Shown: positions 1 through 10,432 of the stretch, piece by piece | Numbering within the stretch: the stretch's first letter is position 1 | Layout of the letters: each line of letters starts with the position of its first letter | Assembly: GCF_010183535.1 (NCBI RefSeq) | Contig: NC_071329.1 | Location: 1,674,001 to 1,738,000, forward strand | Source: Caenorhabditis remanei | Taxonomy: Eukaryota > Nematoda > Chromadorea > Rhabditida > Rhabditidae | Direction of reading: 5' to 3' | Length of the DNA stretch: 64,000 nucleotides | The notes under the pieces: generated by a model | What the model was told of the DNA's origin: nothing | The model's database searches: none | The model's input: only the letters and a program-made list of their open reading frames with translations | Made by a program: the position numbers and the translations under genes

Positions 1-29
1 ATTTTGTCTACTTAAAAACAAAAACTAAC

Positions 30-423
30 CATATCTGTGATCCTCAGTTCTCCCCTCTTTCATATTCAATAACCTCAGCTCTACCAAATTGAACGATTGC
101 AGAAGATCAATGGAAGCATCGTTAACAATTGGAGATGTCAGTGTCACTTTCGTCACATTGAAAACTTTCGAAATCTCGTTCGCTGTCTCAGATGAGAATC
201 GAAGAGGTCCCTTGGTAAGAATCTCGAATATTCTGTTGCTCGGCTCCGGGGTGATTTGATATTTATACTTTTCACCGCTTGGCAAGCCATCAATCAGTTT
301 TGCATAACTTTTGAATTTAGCTGGAATTAAAATAAGATAAACAATTTAGATATGGAAAACCAACTCACAATCTTCAATACAATTCGCCAGCTCTTGTATA
401 CAAGTGTTTTGGAGTGATTCCAT
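30..423 (-). CDS. ZYG-11-like gene G1, 5' end only (cut by window edge)
   Basis: Only the first two exons are present: 423-369 (55 nt) and 320-30 (291 nt), joined in phase 1. The donor gtgag lies at 368-364, the acceptor ttccag just above 320, and the exon 2 donor gttag at 29-25. The product starts MESLQNTCIQEL. SLQNTCIQEL fits the Elongin-C BC-box (SLxxxCxxxL) in the same place as in vertebrate ZYG11 proteins. The rest matches G2-G4 almost residue for residue (SNRIFEILTKGPLRFSSETA). The ATG follows an acceptor-like ccag with one base between, as expected for splice-leader trans-splicing. The exon 2 end (ERTEDHR.G) resembles G4 more than G2 or G3. Probable role, by family: substrate receptor of a CUL-2/Elongin-BC ubiquitin ligase. 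LRR and C-terminal exons lie outside the window, so intactness is unknown. Confidence 0.75.
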
Positions 424-1125
424 TCTGGAAAAATGAAAAATTAAGACGGAAAAGAAAGAAGAAACATTCGAAAAGGTGTGAGAGAGAGGGAAAGAGACTC
501 AGACAATACGAGAAATGATGGATGAAGAGAGAGGGACAAATAGAACTGATGGAGACGCAGATTATTCAAAAAGTGTTGGGAAGAACGGCGGGGGGTCAAC
601 ATGAGAAGAGAATGAGAGAGGGCGCTTGGCAACGTGCCAATAGAGAATAGAGAATGGTTGAAACAAAGGGAAAACTAGCGACGTTTTGAAACGAGACATT
701 TTGACACCAGACAATAAATATGCTGAAAAACAACGAATAAAAAACCGAAAATTCCTCACTTTTCAAAATTTTTGTCGATTGCATGGTTTTTTACTCTTTC
801 AAACACATCTCTCCTCTATTTTCCCTATTTTTATCCGCAGACCCCCTTCTCAGATTATCTGTTACTTTGTCTATTGTCTCGGTTAATCCTTTTTCCCTGA
901 TAATAATGACGAATCTAGGGTCCCTTAAACGCGGTTTTTTTCAATCAGAACAATTCAAAGCAATTTTTTGACAATTTTAGGGGAATTCTAACGAGAATTC
1001 TCTAACTCTATTGACCGAAAGCCAAAAACTTGGCGGATTCCGGGATCGGCGCACCTTTGACGAGATATTATATTTATTGATAAAATCGGAACAAAAAAAA
1101 ACAAAAAAAAAGTCAATAACAGTTG
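424..1125. repeat. Spacer between G1 and G2: duplicated flanks, no gene
   Basis: About 424-720 is the 5' flank of G1. It is recognisably the same sequence as the flanks before G2, G3 and G4, with the shared tract around gttgacccccc(g)ccgttcttcccaac on the gene strand. About 780-1125 is the 3' flank of G2 and matches 9280-9640 beyond G3, including the segment with cgagacaatagac. Short open frames here are translations of the same repeated DNA and do not resemble proteins. Confidence 0.6.
1073..1078 (-). other. Polyadenylation signal AATAAA of G2
   Basis: AATAAA on the minus strand about 48 bases after the G2 stop codon, in the same context (tatcaataaat) as the signals after G3 and G4. Confidence 0.55.
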
Positions 1126-3759
1126 TCACCACATCCTCATCATCACCCGATCAATCCAATTCTTTACTTCAGATGACGTGCAATTTGTTTGTATGAAACG
1201 ATGGAAATTCCGGATTTGCATGGAACTATCTTGTCTGTATCCGTGAATGCAAGACATGATTTCAGTCGTCAGTTGCTCTTTTTCATCTTCAGTCATGTTT
1301 CGATTAGTGGAGAAAGAGAAGACATGAACGAGGAAGGTTACAACGTCTTGACGGGACCGTTGGTCAGAACCAGTCATCAGGTAGTTACTGAAAATGAAAC
1401 AACTTTGCAATTTTAATTGACACTCTTTTTGCAGAGAGAAGGGAAACTGAGGCAGCTGGCAACCGCCGTTTTAGACCATTCGGCCATGAGGGCACATTTA
1501 AAGGTGGCCAGGTAAATAAGGAGAGACCAATCGGGGCAGAGAGGGTGGTTATACTATAATAAGAAAACTCACAGTAGGCCATCGAATCTCTTCTTTCGAA
1601 AAGTCTCATCACTTCTAGACATCTTGCACATACACTTGCTTAATATCGATGCTCCCATTTGAAGCGCATGTTGTCTATTGTAGTCTCTCACTTGAAGGGA
1701 CTCTCGTCTACCGTAGTCTCCCTTTGAGACCTCTCGAAGAACGTAATCAATCGTTTTGTTACAGACCATACTGTAATTGATATGAGGTGTAGCAAGAAAG
1801 GCTTCGCTAGTGAAGCAACGCTGGAACAGGCTGGAATAATCCCAAGTCCATTTATCAAGTGGTTGCTGTGCCAATAGGTATCTGGCTAGAGACAGGCGTT
1901 GAGAAGGGGTGATTCCTCGAAAATGAGACTCTCTGCCACTGAAAATTGGTACATAAGATATAATTGGATCATTCCTTATTTAAACTTACTAAATTAAAGT
2001 TAGCAAAAGATTAAGTGGTTCTTCAATGTCTTTGAATGTCGCTCCATGATCAATGACTTCAATTACTTTTCCTAGACATAGAATCATCAACTCTGTAGGA
2101 GTAGGATAATCTTTTTGCCATCTGGTTTCCAGATCGATACAATCTATTATCCTGGTGATAGTTTCACGCTGGAATCCCCAGTTATTCAGGTAATAGTCGA
2201 TAGAGTTCGAACATTGCTTGAGAGAATAATTATGAAGCAGTTTGACACCTGGGATCGCAATATTGTCGTTGGCGAAGAAGTGGTAATCTGAATGAACAAT
2301 TTTGTTATTTGAAGTTGAATTAGTTCGCCTAGGAAATATGAACTATTAGTTCGTCACTAAATTAACATTAACTCAAAATTAGCACGATGGTTCCCAAGCA
2401 GGCTCAATAACTCCTCCCAACATCGTTGTCACTCACCAAGCAATCCAATTGTTTTCAACTTCGGATAAATTTCAACCAATCTCGCTATTTGACCCATCTC
2501 CAAACCGTGTAGCCCCATGCCCGAAATGTCCAAAAATTCCAATTCGGGATGAGGTTTATTTCTTTCTTCTTGCAAAGAATACTTGACAAAACATACAGTC
2601 GGATCCCTAACGAAGTCTGACAGATTCAAGAATTGCAGTTTTCTCAGTTTGAAGAGTTCCCCCATATCTTGGTTGCCTAGTGGTATGCCAGCAAGCGACA
2701 GTTTCTCCAGATTTTTCAATTGAGATATTCCCTGAATCGATGAAAAGTTTGAGTAAGACACATCAAGTTCTGTGAGGTTTGGAAAACGATTGAAGACTGT
2801 TTTGAATGGATTCGGAGGTAAATGACAAGAGTTGATGTCGAGTTGTTGGAGAACTGGGCCGAGCACATTTGCTATCTGGAAAACATGGAAATATCTGAAT
2901 TCATTCTTCATATTGAAATCGTTACCTGGTCAATCCAATCCCTGTTGAATTCGGTTTGATCTCCATTGATTTTTAGAACGCGTAAACTTTTGCAGCTTTT
3001 TGAATTCAATATCGAGTCGAGAGCAGCTATGATGTCAAAGAATTTTTTTTTGTAGCCTGAAAATAATTTGAATTAAGTATTAAGGTTGCGGACCTTTCAT
3101 TTGTAGTTGACAACTATTTTGTACAGGCGGTACGTTGCGAGTTGCACAGCGAAAGGGAAATTTCTTTGCCGACGATAACTTGCTATGCCCGCCCGTAAAA
3201 AAGAAGTTGTCAACCACAAAAGTAAAGCGCTCGATTTGAGCTAAAATTTCTACAAAAAATTGGCGACAACCAGACTAAGGAGCCTGATGCTTTTTTGCAA
3301 AAAGTTATTTTCTGAAAATTATGAGCACGATGTTCCCTGTCCTAACTTACCCCGGAAGTAATGGCCACTGAACAGTTTTTCTGAATTCTCATCCTTCAGA
3401 TTCAATAATCTCAGCTCTTCCAAATTGAACGATCGCAAAAGATCAATGGATGCATCATTAACAATTGGAGATGTCAGTGTCACTTTCGTCACGTTGAGAA
3501 CTTTCGAAATATCATTCGCTGTCTCAGATGAGAATCGAAGAGCTCCCTTGGTAAGAATCTCAAAGATTCTGTTGCTCGGCTCCGGGGTGATTTGATATTT
3601 ATACTTTTCATTACTTGGCAAGCCATCAATCAGTTTTGCATAACTTTTGAATTTTGCTGGAATTAAAATAAGATAAACAATTTAGATATGGAAAACCAAC
3701 TCACAATCTTCAATAAGATTCGCCAGCACTGGTATACAACTTGTTTGGAGTGATTCCAT
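1126..3759 (-). CDS. ZYG-11-like gene G2, seven exons, 618 aa
   Basis: Exons on the minus strand: 3759-3705, 3656-3351, 3056-2926, 2875-2437, 2287-1990, 1938-1573, 1387-1126. All junctions keep phase and no internal stop appears. The product has a BC-box at residues 3-12 and an N-terminal segment ending near residue 120. Leucine-rich repeats follow at about 165-310 (LKNLEKLSLAGIPLG, LRKLQFLNLSD, PELEFLDISG), then a 300-residue helical C-terminal half like the ARM-type region of ZYG-11/ZER-1. The order LRR, LDISG, YPKLxTIGLLG matches the family. ZYG11B is about 740 aa, so this is a shortened version. By family, it would recruit substrates to CUL-2, in nucleus and cytoplasm. There is no signal peptide or membrane segment. 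Exon 2 can be read past its donor for some residues, as in G3. Closest to G3 in the window. Confidence 0.82.
1440..1500 (-). pseudogene. tRNA-like relic in G2 intron 6
   Basis: On the minus strand, GCCCTCATGGCCGAATGG resembles the 5' arm and A box of a class II (Leu/Ser) tRNA. No proper anticodon stem or B box follows. The same relic lies in the same intron of G3, so it predates the G2/G3 duplication. Confidence 0.4.
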
Positions 3760-4162
3760 TCTGGAATAAGAAAAAAAATTGGGTGAAAGAAAAAGAAGAA
3801 GCATTCGAAAAAGTGTGAGACAGAGAGGGAACGAGACTCAGATAACACGAGAAGCGATTGGTGCAGAGAGAGAGAGAGACACAGAGAACTGATGGAGACG
3901 CAGATTATGCAAAAAGTGTTGGGATGGACGGCGGGGGGTCAACATGAAAAGAAAAGAGGGCGCTTGGAAACGTGCCAAGGAGAAAAGTAGAAACAAAGGG
4001 AAATCTATCTTCGGGAAGTTTCCATACCAGATGTTTGGCAAAAGAGACATTTTGACACCAGACAATAAATACACTGAAAAAAGGCAAAAAACTGAAAATT
4101 CCTCATTTTTCAAAAAAAAATAAGTTCTGTTTTTGATCTGAAAGCGATGTTGAAAGCGCACA
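3760..4162 (-). promoter_or_regulatory. Duplicated 5' flank of G2
   Basis: This stretch is homologous to the DNA before G1, G3 and G4. On the gene strand it runs through the tract with ttgaccccccgccgtc, down to an acceptor-like ttattccag one base before the ATG. Its conservation with the genes means promoter sequences were copied along with coding exons. No core promoter element is evident. Confidence 0.45.
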
Positions 4163-4618
4163 TACAGTACTGGCCATAAAGAATGCGACACTTGTAGTTT
4201 TTAGTGGAAATTGGTCAACTTTGTGAGTGTGAAACGGCCTCCTTAAGAGACTCACAATATTGATTTTTTATGCAGTGTATAGATCACAAATAGAGCTCTA
4301 TTTTTGTAGTTGACAACTTTTTTGTGTGGGCACATCCTAAGAAGTTATCAATCGTCAAAGTAAACAGCTCAAAAATTTCTCCTTTTAGCACTGAAAAATG
4401 ACAACAATTGCAAGAAATTTCTTAGAAGATTGATAACTTGCTAGGGGGTACCCGTACAAAAAAGTTGTCAACTACAAAAATGAAGCTCTACTTTTGATCT
4501 ATGCACTCCATAAACAATCAATATTGTGAGACTATCAGGGAGGCCGTGTCACACTCATAAAGTTGACCATTTTCAACTAAAAACTGCAAGTGTCGCATTC
4601 TTTATGGCCTGTACTGTA
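4163..4618. mobile_element. Tc/mariner-type MITE, 456 bp fold-back
   Basis: Ends are TACAGTACTGGCCATAAAG and its near-perfect inverse, ending in a TA that would be the target duplication. The whole element is close to an inverted repeat, with inner arms around tgtagttgacaacttttttg. It has no transposase. The element at 16522-16978 is the same family. Confidence 0.75.
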
Positions 4619-6150
4619 GGTCGAATACAATGAGAAACAGAGAGAGCGCAAAATAAGAGGACTGCTCGGTGAGTGAGTGGAAGAGACAACTGACTGTATT
4701 CCACCCATATAACCTCCCCTGGTCAAGGGGCGGGGCGTATGCACTGCATACTGTCGGATTTCCCAAAAGGATAATATGGAGACAGGTCCTATTAGGTGAA
4801 GATGGTTCACGGAGACAATAGACCGAGTGACAGACAACGTGAGGATTAGCTAACATGACATTAATAATAGGGGTCGTGGGATAAAAATAGGGATAAAGAA
4901 GAAAAGTGTAATTGAAAGAGTCACCTGACCTTCCCCAGAAGACTGTCGTCTCTAATCCGACCGTTCAAGGTTCCAAGTTTCCCACAGAGAAATTTGATCA
5001 GGTTGTCTGGGACTTCAAATTAATATTCAGAGACTATAACCTTGAAAACTGTAATGATACCTCTAAACTATTTTCCGCTGGTTTTTGATGATTATTGGTC
5101 AGTTTTCGTAAAAAATATTCATGAAAATACAAGTTTTCATGTTAAATGTGCTCCGATTTTGGATTTTTAGCTTGAGTCAGTCAGAAAAATGTTGATTTGG
5201 TACGAAATTGTAGAGATGGGAGAATAACCAAACAGGCAGCTTGAAAAATAGAGGCGAACGCGACTATAACATCTGAACTCCGCGCCTGTTCAAATTTCTC
5301 TGTAGGAAACTTGAAACCTTGAATGGTCGGATTAGAGACGGCAGTCTTCTGAGGAAGGACAGGTGGAACTTCTAATCCTATCCGAGGTTTGAAATAAGAA
5401 ATCAGGTAGTATAAATCGTAATAATTGAAACATATCTCTTAACGCGCATCCTTGAAACCATTTTCTACTGGTTTTCAGAATTTTTTTCAATTTTTGAAAA
5501 AAAATCCGGACATAATGTAAATTTGGTACAGAAATGTAGACTTAAAAGTCTTACTGATAAGGAGAGTCTCACGGTACGCAGGATGGCATCTCACTCTTTC
5601 AATTACATGTTTCCTCGTTATCCTTTTTTTCCCACGGCCCCTATAATTAATGTCATCCCAGCTAATTCTCACGTTGTCTGTCACTTGGTCTATTGTCTTG
5701 GTCACTCCTCTTCACCTAATATTACCTGTCTCCACATCTCTCTCTCCCTCTCTGGAAAATCTTCCCGCGGACCTAATCATTAGAAAAGGCCCCGGACCAG
5801 GGGAGTTGAGATGAAAGGAATACAGTCAGTTGCCCCTTTCTCTCCCTCACCGAGCAGTTCTCTCTTTTTGGGCTCTCTCTGAACAAAAATAGATACTAAG
5901 AGGTATTCATTTGATATTTGATATATGATAAATGAGAGGATTGACCTTTATAAGAAAGTGTCAAAGGAAAGACATTTCTGCGGAATAGATCTCACACTGA
6001 GATGAGCCAATCGTCCACTCTCCTTCCCCTTTTATGTTGACCACCCGTCGTTCTTCCCAACACTTTCTCTCTCTCACCGAGCAGTCCTCTCATTTTGGTA
6101 TCTCTTTGTTTGTCAATGTATTCGGCCTACGTGTGCTATCAACATCGCTT
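4619..6150. repeat. Centre of the ZYG-11-like palindrome, repeats only
   Basis: 4630-4920 and 5520-5900 carry dispersed segments (cgagcagtcctctc; cgagacaatagaccga) that recur at 780-930, 9480-9900 and 26700-26830. A separate fold-back element sits between them. The two gene arms face outward from this region. No convincing exon was found. Confidence 0.5.
4921..5366. mobile_element. Fold-back element, 446 bp
   Basis: A left arm of about 75 bp (starting tcacctgaccttcc) is inversely repeated at the right end (ggaaggacaggtgga) with few mismatches. The arms include tctaatccgaccgttcaagg and its inverse. No open frame. Structure like a MITE; family not recognised. Confidence 0.6.
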
Positions 6151-6520
6151 TCAGATCAAAAACAGAACTCAATTTTTGCAGTTGACACGAAACATGATTT
6201 TTTTTTGAAAAATGAAGAATTTTCGGTTTTTTGTCGTTTTTTCAGTGTATTTATTGTCTGGTGTCTAAATGTCTCGTTTGCCAAACATCTGGTATGAAAA
6301 CATCCCGAAGAAAGATAACCCTTTGTTTCTACTTTTCTCCTTGGCACGTTGCCAAGCGCCCTTTTCTCCTTTCGTGTTGACCATCTGCGTCTCCATCAGT
6401 TCTATTTGTCCTTCTTTTTTCACTCTCCACTTCTCGTGTTGTCTGATTCTCGTTCCCTCTCTCTCACACTTTTTCGAATGTTTCTTTTTTCTCTTTTACC
6501 CAAATTTCCCTGTTTTCAGA
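6151..6520 (+). promoter_or_regulatory. Duplicated 5' flank and trans-splice acceptor of G3
   Basis: Homologous to the flanks of the other three ZYG-11-like genes. It ends in ccctgttttcag followed by a single A and the ATG at 6521, a good match to a nematode splice-leader acceptor. The long pyrimidine-rich stretch before it would serve as outron. Confidence 0.5.
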
Positions 6521-9261
6521 ATGGAATCACTCCAAACAACTTGTATACCAGTGCTGGTAAATCTTATTGAAGAATGTGAGTTGTTTTCAATATCTAATTT
6601 GTTCATATCATTATTATAATTCCAGCGAAATTCAAAGGCTATGCAGAACTAATCGATGGCTTGCCAAGCGGTGAAAAGTATAAATATCAAATTCCTCCGG
6701 AGCCGAGCAATAGAATCTTTGAGATTCTTACCAAGGGACCTCTTCGATTCTCATCTGAGACAGCGAACGAGATTTCGAAAGTTTTCAACGTGACGAAAGT
6801 GACACTGACATCTCCAATTGTTAATGATGCTTCCATTGATCTTCTGCGATCGTTCAATTTGGTAGAGCTTAAGTTATTGAATCTGAAGGAAGAGAATACA
6901 AGGGAACGCAGTTGCCGATATTCCCAGCGTAAGTTGGGACAGGGAGCATCGTGCTCATAGGGGGTGCCATATCTTGGGGGGCATCCCGAATTTGGTGATT
7001 CTGAAAAAAAGTTGCGAAAACCGGAAAGCGGAAGGAGGCATGCGGTTCCTCAGTCTGGTTGTCTCATAAATCTGATTTTTGTAAAAAATTAAGCTTTTGT
7101 ACGGGTGGTCCCTAGCAAGTTATCATCGGCAAAGAAATTTCCCTTTCGCTGTGCAACCGCCTGTACAGAATAGTTGTCAACTACAAACAAATCTCTTGGT
7201 TTCATTTACTTACCCATTCAAATTCAAATTATTTTCAGGTGCTAAGAAATCTTTCTTCGACATCATCGCTGCTCTTGACTCGATTTTGAATTCAAAAAGC
7301 TGCAAAAGCTTACGCGTTTTGAAAATCGATGGAGATCAAACAGAATTTAACAGGGATTGGATTGACCAGGTAACGATTTTAAGATGAAGAATGAATTCAG
7401 ATATTTCCATGTTTTCCAGATAGCAAACGTGCTCGGCCCAGTTCTCCAACAACTCAACATCAGCTCTTGTACTTTACCTCCGAATCCATTCAGAACGGTC
7501 TTCAATCGCTTTCCGAACCTCACCGAACTTGATGTGTCTTATTCAAACTTCTCATCGATTCAGGGATTATTTCGATTGAAAAATCTGGAGAAACTGTCGC
7601 TTGCTGGCATACCACTAGGCAACCAAGATATGAGGGAACTCTTCAAACTGAGAAAAGGGCAATTCTTAAATCTGTCCGACATCAATAGGGGTCCCAGTAT
7701 ACGTTCCGTCGAATATTCGTTTCAAGAAGAGTCACCTCTTCCCGAGTTGAAATTTTTGGACATTTCGGGAATTGGACACGATTTAGAGATGGCTCAAATA
7801 GGGAGATTGGTTGAAGTTTATCCGAAGTTGGAAACAATTGGATTGCTTGGTGAGTGTGTTGAGGAAAGGTTATGTAGTCTGCTTGGGAATCATCGTGCTA
7901 CTTTTGAGTTTATATTAATTTAGTGACAAATGCACTCACCTTTCCTAGCCAAACTAATTCAACTTTAAATAACAAAATAGTTTATTCAGATTACCACTTC
8001 TACGACAATATTGCGATCCCAGGTGTCAAACTGCTTCAGAATGGTACTCTCGAGCAATGTTGTGACTCTATCGACTATTACCTGAATAACTGGGGATTCC
8101 AAAATGAAACTATCGCCAGGATAATCGATAGAATGGAAGAGGAGATCAGATGGGCAGATGATGATCCTTTTCCTGAAGCAGTGATGGTCCAATGTCTAGG
8201 AAAAATAATTGAACTCATAGATCATGGAGCGACATTCAAAGACATTGAAGAGCCACTTGATACCTTGCCACAGTTTTTCAGGTAAAATTAAATTTAGGAA
8301 TGATCCAATTATATCCTGTGTACCAATCTTCAGCGAATGCTATCTTCAAGGAATCACCCCTTCTCAACGCCTGTCTCTAGCCAGATATCTATTGGCACAG
8401 CAACCACGTGATAAATGGACTTGGGATTATTCCAGTCTGTTCCAGCGATGCTTCACTAGCGAAGCCTTTCTTGCCACACCTCATATCAATTACAGTATGG
8501 TCTGTAACAAAACGATTGATTACGTTTTTCAAGAAGTCTCAAAGGGAGACTACGATAGACGAGAGGCCCATCGAATGAGAGACTCCTATAGACAGTATGC
8601 CCTTCAAAGGGGATCATCGATATTAAGCAAATGTTTGTGCAAGATGTCTAGAAATGATGAGACTTTTCGACAGAAGAGATTCGATTGCCTCTTGTGAGTT
8701 TTCTTATTATAGTATAATCAGCCTGTCTGCCCCGCCTGATGTCTCCTTATTTACGTGGCCACGTTTGATATTTGATATTTATTTAATCATTTAAATATAC
8801 AATAAGAATCACTCGAGATCAGGTAAAGTCCCTCACGAGACTAAACCTGAGAAGGCTAAACCCTTAAATGTGCCCTCATGGCCGAATGGTCTAAACCGGC
8901 GGTCGCTGACCAAAGCACGCGAGTTGGGTTTTGCCAGCTGTCTCAGTTTCCCTTCTCTCTGCAAAAAGAGTGTCAATTAAAATTGCAAAGATTTTTTATT
9001 TTCAGTAACTACCTGATGACTAGCTCTGACGACTATTCTCGTCTAGACGTTGTAACCATCCTTGTTCATCTCTTCTCATTCTCCACTAATCAAAGCATGA
9101 CTGAAGATGAAAAATCCAATCTGACGACTGAAATCATGTATTGCATTCACGGATACAGACGAGATAGTTCCAATCACATTCGGAATTTTCAGCGTTTTAT
9201 GCAAACAAATTGCACGTCATCTGAAGTAAAGAATTGGATTGATCGAGTCATGAGGATGTGA
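6521..9261 (+). CDS. ZYG-11-like gene G3, seven exons, 608 aa
   Basis: Exons: 6521-6575, 6626-6928, 7239-7369, 7420-7849, 7990-8281, 8334-8693, 9006-9261. Phases agree throughout and the frame is open. The N-terminus MESLQTTCIPVL holds a BC-box (residues 3-12), SLQTTCIPVL, comparable to the BC-box of vertebrate ZYG11. Residues about 164-306 are leucine-rich repeats and the remaining 300 residues match the ZYG-11 helical C-terminus (SLARYLLAQQP; NKTIDYVFQEVSKGDY). Predicted role: substrate receptor of a CUL-2 ligase; the substrate is unknown. In vertebrates ZYG11/ZER1 read N-terminal glycine degrons. In C. elegans this family also gave rise to ZEEL-1, an antidote, but G3 has no membrane domain like ZEEL-1. 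Intron 2 carries a piece of the gacaact repeat and intron 6 a tRNA relic. Confidence 0.83.
8878..8945 (+). pseudogene. tRNA-like relic in G3 intron 6
   Basis: GCCCTCATGGCCGAATGG followed by tctaaaccggcgg looks like the start of a Leu/Ser-type tRNA with an A box. The 3' half lacks a recognisable GGTTCGA B box, so it is not an active gene. The copy in G2 intron 6 is in the same place. Confidence 0.4.
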
Positions 9262-10432
9262 TGACAAGTGTTACTCATTTTTTGTTCTGTTATTGTTCTT
9301 TGTTATGTTTTTAATCAATAAATCTAATTTTTCGTCAGTGGCGCCCCAAACTCGGAATCTGTCAAGATTTTGGCTTTCGGTTAATAAAATTAGCGAATTC
9401 TTGTTAGAATTATTCTAAGATTGTCAAAAAATGGCTTTAAATTATTCTGATTTAAAAAAAACGCGTATAAGGGACCCTAGACTCGTCATTATTATTAGGG
9501 AAAAAGGATTGACCGAGACAATAGACAAAGTAACAGATAATCTGACAATTAGCTGACATGACATAATAATAGGGGTCTGGGGATAAAAAATAGGAAAGAA
9601 GAAAAAAATGTGTTTCAAAGAGTGAAAAGCCAACCCATGTACCGTAAGACCCTCCTTCTCAGTCTTAAGTCTACATTTCTGTGCCAGATCACCATTAAGT
9701 CCGGATTTTTTTAAAGATGGAAAAAATTCTGGAAACCCGTAGAAAATAGTTTTAAGGATGCGAATTAAAAGCTATATTACAGTTATTACGATATTTACCA
9801 TCTCATTTCTCATTTCAATCCTTTTCTCTCCCCCATCGAGCAGTCCTCTCTTTTTGGTCTCTATTTGAACGAAAATAGATACGAAGAGGTGCCCATTTGA
9901 TATATGATAAATGAGAGGATTGACCTTCTAATATATCATGAGAAAGTGTCAGAGGAAAGACATTTCTGCGGAATAGATCTCATACTGAGATATATATGAA
10001 CTTGATGGACGTTCCGAAAACCAGACGTTTGAAAACTGAGACTTTTCGAAACTAAAAATCAGAGTTGTGTGTAAGATCAGTCTTCATGCTTCCGGTGATC
10101 ACTCCATTTTTGTAGTTGACACGAAACGTGAACATTTTTTTGAAAATTGAGGAATTATTGTCTGGTGTCTAAATGTCTCGTTTGCCAAACATCTGGTATG
10201 GAAACATCCCGAAGATAGATATCCCTTTGTTTCGACCATTCCCCTTGGCACGTTGCCAATTGCCATCCTCTCTCCTTCTCTTTTCATGTTGACCCCCCGC
10301 CGTTCTTCCCAACACTTTCTGCATAATCTCCGTCTCCATCATTTCTCTTGTTGTCTGAGTCTCTTTCTCTCTCTCTCACACCTTTTCGAATGTTTCTTTT
10401 TTCTCTTTTACCCAAATTTCCCTGTTTTCAGA
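9262..10432 (+). promoter_or_regulatory. G3 3' flank and G4 5' flank, no gene
   Basis: AATAAA at 9317-9322 is the likely poly(A) signal of G3. About 9280-9640 repeats the 3' flank of G2. About 9880-10430 repeats the DNA before G3 (5900-6520), including the ggaaagacatttctgcgg segment. It ends at the acceptor-like tgttttcag one base before the G4 ATG. Open frames here are repeat translations. Confidence 0.55.

Noticed and set aside
3838..4191. 117-codon frame upstream of G2 and similar frames before G1, G3 and G4
   Set aside because: Homologous upstream DNA is open by chance. Frames are not kept between the four copies and end in different places, and the region precedes a trans-splice-like site.
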